A stretch of DNA of 6,239 nt from Candidatus Zhuqueibacterota bacterium (GTDB lineage Bacteria; Zhuqueibacterota; Zhuqueibacteria; Zhuqueibacterales; Zhuqueibacteraceae). The position numbers and the translations under genes are program-made. The stretch is taken from NCBI GenBank assembly GCA_013361015.1, contig JABWAN010000365.1:1-6239 (forward strand), given 5' to 3'. Of this stretch, positions 1-4,645 are shown in pieces. How positions within the stretch are numbered: the stretch's first letter is position 1; each line of letters opens with the position of its first letter. The notes beneath the pieces were generated by a model. The model worked only from the letters and a program-made list of their open reading frames with translations, was not told the origin of the DNA and ran no database searches.

Positions 1-154
1 AGCACAATGGTTCTTCCAACCGCACTTCCATTAGCATAATACCAGCGCGAGCAGATTGACACCGCCAAAATCTTCACGCATCTTTTGGGCGCTGTGCTGA
101 CATTTTTTGTGAACCATCCCGTTTAAGCAAGCCGTTCGATGGAAAAGGAGAGAA
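1..154. other. Upstream leader of the acyl-CoA synthetase gene, no gene supported
   Basis: All three plus frames are broken by stops (for example TAA at 37-39 and 124-126), and no recognisable protein end is present. CTGACA at 97-102 resembles a -35 box, but the matching -10 position (about 120-126) is poor, so I do not call a promoter. The 13-mer at 66-78 recurs exactly at 1998-2010 in the next spacer. Confidence 0.5.
145..150 (+). promoter_or_regulatory. Shine-Dalgarno site of the acyl-CoA synthetase gene
   Basis: AAGGAG lies four bases before the ATG at 155. It is the strongest ribosome-binding site in the window and supports that ATG as the true start. Confidence 0.75.
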
Positions 155-1894
155 ATGGATAGACCCTGGCTGCGGCATTACGAAAACGGCGTTCCGCAAA
201 CGCTCGCGATTCCAAATCAAACCATTCCGGAAGTTTTTGGCGAAGCCGTACGCACCTATGCGGGATCGACGGCGATGATTTATTATGGCCGGAAGTTTGA
301 TTATCGCACGCTCGGCGCGATGGTCGAGCGTTTCGCTGCGGCGCTGGTGCACCTCGGCGTGAAGAAAGGCGATCGCGTTGCCATCATTTTGCCGAACGTG
401 CCGCAATATCCCGTCGTGCATTATGCCGTGATGCAGCTCGGCGCAATCGCAGTGCCCACCAATCCTTTGTATGTCGAACGCGAGTTGGAGTATCAACTCA
501 ACAATAGCGGCGCCGAAGTGGCAATTGCGCTCGATTTGCTTTATCCGCGCGTGGAGGCGGCGCGCAAGCATGCGGCGCTGCGCGAAGTGGTGTATACTTC
601 TGCGCGCGACTATCTGCCGCTTCCCTTGCGCTGGCTCTATCCGATCAAAGCGAAACGCAGCGGCAAATGGATCGAGATTCCGCGGCAAGCGCACACGCAC
701 GACTTTTTGAGATTAATTAAAAGCAATTTTTCTGCTGCGCCCGTGGTACAGGTTGCGCAGAACGAGATTGCGATTTTGCTTTATACCGGCGGCACGACCG
801 GCATTTCGAAAGGGGCAGTGCTGACGCATCGCAATCTCGTGGCGAATTTGGCACAAGTACGCGCGTGGTTCACACAGTGTCAGCCCGGCAAAGAGATTTT
901 GCTAGCCGCGCTACCATTTTTTCACAGTTATGGAATGACCAGTTGCCTGCATATGAGCGTATATTTAGGAAGCAGCGTGGTACTCATTCCGCGTTTTGAA
1001 GTGGAGACGGTACTGAAATCTTTACAAAAATATAAAGTGACCCTGTTTCCCGGCGTGCCTACGATGTACGTCGCCGTGAACAATAGTTCTGCGGTGCAAA
1101 AGTATAGTTTGGAGCACGTACGCGCGTGCATGAGCGGCGGCGCGCCGTTGCCACTCTCGGTGGCAAAACAATTCGAGACCAATGCCAAGGGCGCGCGGCT
1201 CGTGGAAGGTTATGGCCTTTCGGAAACTTCGCCAGTCACGCATTGCAATCCGATTTTGGGACAACGCAAGGAAGGCTCGATCGGCTTGCCCATGCCCGAG
1301 ACCGACGCCATCATTCTCGATCCCGAAACGCGCGAGCCGGTGGCGCCGAATGAAGTGGGCGAACTGGCATTGCGCGGTCCGCAAGTCATGCAAGGCTATT
1401 GGCGCATGGAGGAGGAAACGCGTCGCATCTTCCACAACGGCTGGATGCTCACGGGCGACATGGCGAAGATGGATGAAGAGGGCTACTTTTATATCGTCGA
1501 CCGCAAGAAGGACATGATCATCGCCGGCGGTTTCAATATCTATCCGCGCGAAATCGAGGAGGTCTTGTACAGGCATCCGAAAGTGTTGGAAGCCGCGGTG
1601 ATCGGTGCCATGGATCAATATCGCGGCGAAACCGTGAAGGCATTCATCGTGTTGCGCGAAGGACAGACTGCGACCGAGGAAGAGATCATCAATTTTTGCC
1701 AGCAAGAGATGGCGCGTTACAAAGTGCCCAAGCTGGTTGAGTTCAGAAAAGAGCTGCCCAAGAGTTTGATCGGCAAAGTGCTCCGCCGGGTGTTATCGGA
1801 AGAAGAGCGCACCAAACAAGCTGCTGGCGCGCAAGCCAAGCCGCATGCCGTTGGCGCGAGCGGAAGCATGCCGTTGAAGCACGAAGCCGTCTAG
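155..1894 (+). CDS. fadD: Long-chain fatty-acid--CoA ligase (AMP-binding, FadD type)
   Basis: This enzyme activates fatty acids with ATP, through an acyl-adenylate, to acyl-CoA. It would act in the cytoplasm or at the inner membrane face, feeding beta-oxidation or lipid synthesis. All core motifs of the ANL superfamily are visible in the 579 residues. They are the P-loop YTGGTTGISKG (210-220), GYGLSETSP (352-360), TGD (433-435), the DRKKDMIIAGGF hinge from 449 and PKSLIGKVLRR (535-545). In the last motif K541 is the expected catalytic lysine. The opening RPWLRHYENGVP is typical of FadD. The length is close to the family norm. About 30 residues after the last motif form a low-complexity Ala/Lys-rich tail. 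The start is fixed by AAGGAG at 145-150. Chain-length preference cannot be read from sequence, so the symbol means family only. The gene stands alone, with 237 bases before the next one. Confidence 0.93.
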   Translation: MDRPWLRHYENGVPQTLAIPNQTIPEVFGEAVRTYAGSTAMIYYGRKFDYRTLGAMVERFAAALVHLGVKKGDRVAIILPNVPQYPVVHYAVMQLGAIAVPTNPLYVERELEYQLNNSGAEVAIALDLLYPRVEAARKHAALREVVYTSARDYLPLPLRWLYPIKAKRSGKWIEIPRQAHTHDFLRLIKSNFSAAPVVQVAQNEIAILLYTGGTTGISKGAVLTHRNLVANLAQVRAWFTQCQPGKEILLAALPFFHSYGMTSCLHMSVYLGSSVVLIPRFEVETVLKSLQKYKVTLFPGVPTMYVAVNNSSAVQKYSLEHVRACMSGGAPLPLSVAKQFETNAKGARLVEGYGLSETSPVTHCNPILGQRKEGSIGLPMPETDAIILDPETREPVAPNEVGELALRGPQVMQGYWRMEEETRRIFHNGWMLTGDMAKMDEEGYFYIVDRKKDMIIAGGFNIYPREIEEVLYRHPKVLEAAVIGAMDQYRGETVKAFIVLREGQTATEEEIINFCQQEMARYKVPKLVEFRKELPKSLIGKVLRRVLSEEERTKQAAGAQAKPHAVGASGSMPLKHEAV

Positions 1895-1956
1895 AGTCTG
1901 TTCGCCGCGGAATTTTCACGAGAAACTGAATCGTCTTCGTTTAATTTTGCGCAGCA

Positions 1957-1970
1957 CGGCTTTCAAGCCG
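1957..1970. repeat. Small GC hairpin downstream of the acyl-CoA synthetase gene
   Basis: CGGCT-TTCA-AGCCG forms a 5-bp stem with a 4-base loop (or 6 bp with a 2-base loop). It lies 62 bases after the fadD stop. An A-rich stretch follows it, not a T tract, so it lacks the second half of an intrinsic terminator on the plus strand. It may be only a processing or pausing hairpin. Confidence 0.35.
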
Positions 1971-2027
1971 CAACCAAAAAATTGAAAATTGGCAATTCAA
2001 AATCTTCACGGACGTGATAATTTTTAG

Positions 2028-2040
2028 AGAGTAATACTCT
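2028..2040. promoter_or_regulatory. Perfect inverted repeat, possible operator
   Basis: AGAGTA-A-TACTCT is a perfect 6-bp dyad around one central base, about 90 bases before the ATG at 2132. Its size and place fit a binding site for a dimeric regulator of the STAS-ATPase gene. No regulator is encoded nearby and I do not recognise the motif. Confidence 0.25.
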
Positions 2041-2131
2041 ATATGCTGGTCAAGGGGTGAGAATTGTTTTTCAACATTCATTTTGAGGTACGAGATTCAG
2101 GGCTCTCAAACCAACCCGTGACGGGTATATT

Positions 2132-3085
2132 ATGTCAAAGCAAAGTGGGTTGAATGCTTTCATGAAATTACAACTCTTTCAAGCCGAGACGGTGGATGGC
2201 CCGCCGCGGCTGCTCAAAATTCGTTTGGAAAAGGATGCGCCGGTGGCGGAATTGCTTGCGCAGTTGGAGCCTTTTCTCGAAGCCAACCTGCGCGAGCGTG
2301 ACGCGAACATTCTCCTGGATATGAGCACCATGCCGTATCCGCCCAATAACTTTATTGCTTTTTTGATTGCGAACACGTACCGTGCGCGGCGCCTGAAAGG
2401 AGATTTGGTGTTGGAAAATCTTTCCACCTCAGCGCGCGACAACCTTATGACCTTCAGTGCGCTGAATTTTCTCGGTCAAGCTGCGAGCGCACTTGGGATG
2501 CCGTCGCGGCCGGCGAATCAAAAGACCGCGCCGGTTCAAGAAGATGACCTCGATGCAACGGCGCTCGTGGAAATTGCCGAGCACCCATTGCTGCATCAAC
2601 TCGCGCGCGAGCTTAAGGTTGAAAATGCACCGCAGCCCGCGAGACCGAGTTTCGTGAGCGAAGCCGGTATGCTATCTTTCACAACGCGCGCGGAAAGCTC
2701 AGCGGACAAATTATATCATCTGTGTGACTTCGTCGTCGGGCACGCGAAACAAGCGGGCATGAAGGACAAAGAAATCGGCAAAATTCGCATCGCAGTTTAT
2801 GAAGCTTGCCTGAACGTCATCGAACACGCATATCACTCGAAGCCCGATAATTGGATCGATCTCACGGTGGAATACTCTGCGCATCGCTTCATCATTATTA
2901 TCATGGACACCGGCCTGAGTTCAGAATTGAAACCTGCACAACACTATGACGTACAGGAAGCCGTCAACGCCCGCCGCACCGGCGGTTTCGGCATGCACAT
3001 CATTCGCCGGGCGGTAGACAAGCTCGAATATTACCCCAATGAGATTCATGGCAACCGCTTAGTTTTGATAAAAAATCTGCACTGA
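2132..3085 (+). CDS. STAS-like domain fused to a SpoIIAB/RsbW-type ATPase (anti-sigma-factor-like regulator)
   Basis: This is a 317-residue soluble protein with two regions. Residues ~28-120 resemble a STAS (anti-anti-sigma) domain: ILLDMSTM (60-67), then a helix, RARRLKGDLVLENLS (84-98) and the closing FSALNFLG. A variable linker (~121-180) leads to a GHKL-type ATPase (~185-317). The ATPase has an N box RIAVYEACLNVIEHAY (219-234, with E224 and N228), DTG (259-261) and GGFGMHII (284-291). That N box and G box pattern is typical of SpoIIAB/RsbW kinases, which bind sigma factors or phosphorylate STAS partners. The usual STAS phospho-site (D-S-x-G) aligns with PPNNF (70-74), so the acceptor serine seems absent. 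The role is therefore inferred as signalling or partner switching; the target is unknown. No Shine-Dalgarno site precedes 2132. An in-frame ATG at 2162 is a possible shorter start that leaves both domains intact. Confidence 0.82.
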   Translation: MSKQSGLNAFMKLQLFQAETVDGPPRLLKIRLEKDAPVAELLAQLEPFLEANLRERDANILLDMSTMPYPPNNFIAFLIANTYRARRLKGDLVLENLSTSARDNLMTFSALNFLGQAASALGMPSRPANQKTAPVQEDDLDATALVEIAEHPLLHQLARELKVENAPQPARPSFVSEAGMLSFTTRAESSADKLYHLCDFVVGHAKQAGMKDKEIGKIRIAVYEACLNVIEHAYHSKPDNWIDLTVEYSAHRFIIIIMDTGLSSELKPAQHYDVQEAVNARRTGGFGMHIIRRAVDKLEYYPNEIHGNRLVLIKNLH

Positions 3086-3130
3086 AATCCACTACGACAC
3101 GCAAGATTTTATTTTCAGACTGCTCTGCCC

Positions 3131-3409
3131 ATGCCCAACACAGACAACGAGACCCAGCAAACTCGCGCAAGCCTTGCCGCCAAAAACGAAATCTGGCGCG
3201 GCCAAAGAAAACGCAATGCCGCCAAGTTGCTCGGCTTGGGAGTCATGGGATTGGCGCTTCCCGTCATTCCCGGAGCGCTCTTTATTGGCGGAGGATTGTG
3301 GCTGTTGTTTCCAAATCAAACCGAAAAAGCCTGGCAAAGCTTGAAAGAAAAATTTGGCGGCGCAGACAAAGTGGAAACGGGCACTCGTTCAACCGATGCC
3401 ATCCTGTGA
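3131..3409 (+). CDS. Small single-helix membrane protein, possibly PGPGW-like
   Basis: This 92-residue protein has a polar N-terminus (1-30, with RGQRKRNAAK just before the membrane). One long hydrophobic stretch (about 33-60) contains LPVIPGALFIGGGLWLLFP, and a charged amphipathic tail follows. The Pro-Gly turn inside a hydrophobic segment recalls small membrane families such as the PGPGW proteins or YbaN/DUF454. The match is loose and I do not assign a family. The basic residues before the hydrophobic segment suggest an N-in orientation. The gene follows the STAS-ATPase gene by 45 bases on the same strand, so co-transcription is likely. No Shine-Dalgarno site is visible before the ATG. Function is unknown. 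Codon and base use match the neighbours, which supports it as a real gene. Confidence 0.7.
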   Translation: MPNTDNETQQTRASLAAKNEIWRGQRKRNAAKLLGLGVMGLALPVIPGALFIGGGLWLLFPNQTEKAWQSLKEKFGGADKVETGTRSTDAIL

Positions 3410-3418
3410 TTTTTTTTT
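3380..3418 (+). terminator. Possible weak intrinsic terminator at the end of the small membrane protein gene
   Basis: A stem of seven pairs with one bulged C (GGCA-TCG at 3380-3387 with CGATGCC at 3394-3400) overlaps the end of the coding region. A run of nine T follows at 3410-3418, directly after the stop codon. The nine bases between stem and T run are more than a standard terminator has, so this is tentative. Confidence 0.3.
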
Positions 3419-3437
3419 CAAAATATCGACTTGCCTT

Positions 3438-3451
3438 CTTACTTGAGTAAG
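3438..3451. repeat. Perfect short inverted repeat
   Basis: CTTACT-TG-AGTAAG is a perfect 6-bp dyad shortly after the T9 tract. It could be a protein site or a small hairpin. There is no T run behind it. Confidence 0.35.
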
Positions 3452-3473
3452 GGAGAGCATATTCTGACAGGAT

Positions 3474-3496
3474 TGCCACCTCAAGCCAGGGTGGCA
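3474..3496. repeat. GC-rich hairpin in the spacer
   Basis: TGCCACC (3474-3480) pairs perfectly with GGTGGCA (3490-3496) across a 9-base loop. It is the most stable-looking stem in the spacer. No T run follows, so it is not a standard intrinsic terminator on the plus strand. It may be an RNA-stabilising 3' end or a leader structure. Confidence 0.4.
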
Positions 3497-3565
3497 CTAT
3501 GAATCATATTCCGAACCGAGCTTAAAGGCGATATTCAAAGGCTTTTGCTGTGAGGCGATGGCGGG

Positions 3566-3588
3566 CATAATAATTGCCGATTATTATG
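3566..3588. promoter_or_regulatory. Perfect 9-bp inverted repeat upstream of the dnaJ-like gene, possible operator
   Basis: CATAATAAT (3566-3574) and ATTATTATG (3580-3588) are exact reverse complements around TGCCG. The site ends 73 bases before the ATG at 3662 and may overlap a -10 box. This fits an operator controlling the chaperone-protease pair. It differs from CIRCE (TTAGCACTC-N9-GAGTGCTAA). The TTCTGTTTT that follows also leaves a weak terminator possible. Confidence 0.4.
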
Positions 3589-3661
3589 TTCTGTTTTGCG
3601 CGATTGTTAGGAAGACACGTGTTGCAGAAATTTAAGCATCCATCTCGACATTAGCTTCACA

Positions 3662-4606
3662 ATGCGATTTAAAGATTACTACAAAACTCTTGAAATTGAC
3701 GAGCGGGCCTCACGGGAAGAGATCAAGAAATCTTTTCGGCGCTTGGCAAAAAAATACCATCCCGACGCCAACCCGGGGAACAAAACTGCGGAAGAGTGCT
3801 TCAAGGAGATTAATGAGGCTTACAACGTCATTGGCGATGAAAGCAAGCGCGCCAAATATGATCAACTGCGCTTCTATGGCCGCCCGGATGCCAACAACAA
3901 CGGCTGGTATTCTTTCGATCCGGATTTTTTGAAAAATCACGGCTGGCCGGGCACGGCCGGCGCCGGACAGCAAGGGCCATTTGGCCAGTTCTTCGGACAG
4001 GGTTTTGCCTTCTCCGATATTTTGCGCGATTTATTTGGGCTGAACGGCATGCACGCCGGTTTCGACATGCAGCCAGAGGCGCCGCGCAACATCACGGGCA
4101 ATCTCAAAATTTCCTTCATGGAAGCCATCATGGGCACGGAACGAGTGATCTCTGTGCGCCAGAAAAAAAATTGTCCGGGTTGTCATGGCACCGGGCAAAA
4201 TCGCCAAGCACTTTGTATGCGTTGCCATGGCCGCGGCGCGATTTCAACCAAAAAGAAAATTCGCATCAAGCTGCCCGCGGGCATAGAGAACGGGCATCAA
4301 TTACGATTGCGCGGCCTCGGGTCGGAATCGACGGGACTCAATGCTCGCGCGAGCGACGTGATCATCACGGTGCAAGTCGAATCGCATCCCTACTTCAGGC
4401 GCACGGGCGTTGATATTTACTGCGAGGCGCGCGTGGAAGATACAAATTTGCAGAACGGCACAAGGTTGCGCGTGCCGACTTTGCAGGGCAAACAAGTGGA
4501 ACTAAACATTCCCGCAGGCACGAAGAAGGGCACGCTGTTTCGTTTGAAAAATTACGGGCTGAAATCTGCGGCGAAACAGGGCGATCAGTTTGTGAAAATT
4601 GTCTAG
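3662..4606 (+). CDS. DnaJ-family co-chaperone with a two-motif zinc finger
   Basis: Hsp40-type proteins stimulate the ATPase of DnaK and deliver unfolded clients in the cytoplasm. The 314 residues show a J domain (~4-70) with the HPD motif at 33-35, then a Gly/Phe-rich region (~71-135). The C-terminal substrate-binding region starts at about 143. A short cysteine region inside it has only two zinc motifs, CPGCHG (171-176) and CMRCHG (185-190), where classical DnaJ has four. Next come IKLPAGIENG (202-211), SHPYFRRTGVDIYCE (241-255) and LNIPAGTKKGTLFRLKNYG (281-299). The protein ends at QGDQFVKIV, so the C-terminal dimerisation tail of DnaJ is missing. It is shorter than E. coli DnaJ (376 residues) and lies between DnaJ and CbpA in design. 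No Shine-Dalgarno site precedes the ATG, but the J domain starts at once, so this start is sound. The htrA-like gene follows by 39 bases. Confidence 0.9.
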   Translation: MRFKDYYKTLEIDERASREEIKKSFRRLAKKYHPDANPGNKTAEECFKEINEAYNVIGDESKRAKYDQLRFYGRPDANNNGWYSFDPDFLKNHGWPGTAGAGQQGPFGQFFGQGFAFSDILRDLFGLNGMHAGFDMQPEAPRNITGNLKISFMEAIMGTERVISVRQKKNCPGCHGTGQNRQALCMRCHGRGAISTKKKIRIKLPAGIENGHQLRLRGLGSESTGLNARASDVIITVQVESHPYFRRTGVDIYCEARVEDTNLQNGTRLRVPTLQGKQVELNIPAGTKKGTLFRLKNYGLKSAAKQGDQFVKIV

Positions 4607-4631
4607 CTTTGAGATGGATCTCATCAAGTTC

Positions 4632-4636
4632 GGGAG
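4632..4636 (+). promoter_or_regulatory. Shine-Dalgarno site of the HtrA-type protease gene
   Basis: GGGAG lies nine bases before the ATG at 4646. It favours that ATG over the in-frame GTG at 4640, which would leave only three bases of spacing. Confidence 0.55.
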
Positions 4637-4645
4637 AGCGTGGTT

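Larger units (their letters stand above)
1895..2131. other. Intergenic spacer with several small inverted repeats
   Basis: No coding region is supported here. The spacer contains a GC hairpin (1957-1970), an AT-rich imperfect inverted repeat (about 1982-2000), a perfect 6-bp inverted repeat (2028-2040) and a bulged inverted repeat (2061-2079, GAATTGTT/AACATTC). CCCG-TGA-CGGG lies at 2115-2125, just before the next start. TTGGCA (1989-1994) and GATAAT (2016-2021) look like promoter boxes, but the 21-base gap between them is too long. The promoter of the 2132 gene probably lies here but cannot be placed. Confidence 0.5.
3410..3661. other. Structured spacer before the dnaJ-like gene
   Basis: No open frame with gene-like features is present in these 252 bases. 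They begin with T9 and hold three inverted repeats (3438-3451, 3474-3496, 3566-3588) and the palindrome ACACGTGT (3615-3622). The promoter of the dnaJ-htrA pair should lie here. The best weak candidate is TTGCTG (3545-3550) with AATAAT (3569-3574), spaced 18, which would place the -10 box inside the 3566-3588 repeat. No CIRCE element is seen. Confidence 0.45.

Noticed and set aside
1..126. End of an upstream gene finishing at TAA 124-126
   Set aside because: The same frame has a stop at 37-39, and the 28 codons between show no family resemblance or start.
1022..1705. Long antisense open frame of 227 codons within the acyl-CoA synthetase gene
   Set aside because: It lies wholly opposite a clear enzyme gene and its product looks like no known family. 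The same holds for the antisense frame at 74-700.
1957..1970. Hairpin after fadD as an intrinsic terminator
   Set aside because: No T run follows it on either strand in the right position, so it is listed only as a hairpin.
3410..3661. CIRCE or another known heat-shock element before the dnaJ-like gene
   Set aside because: None of the three dyads matches TTAGCACTC-N9-GAGTGCTAA, and no clear heat-shock sigma promoter was found.
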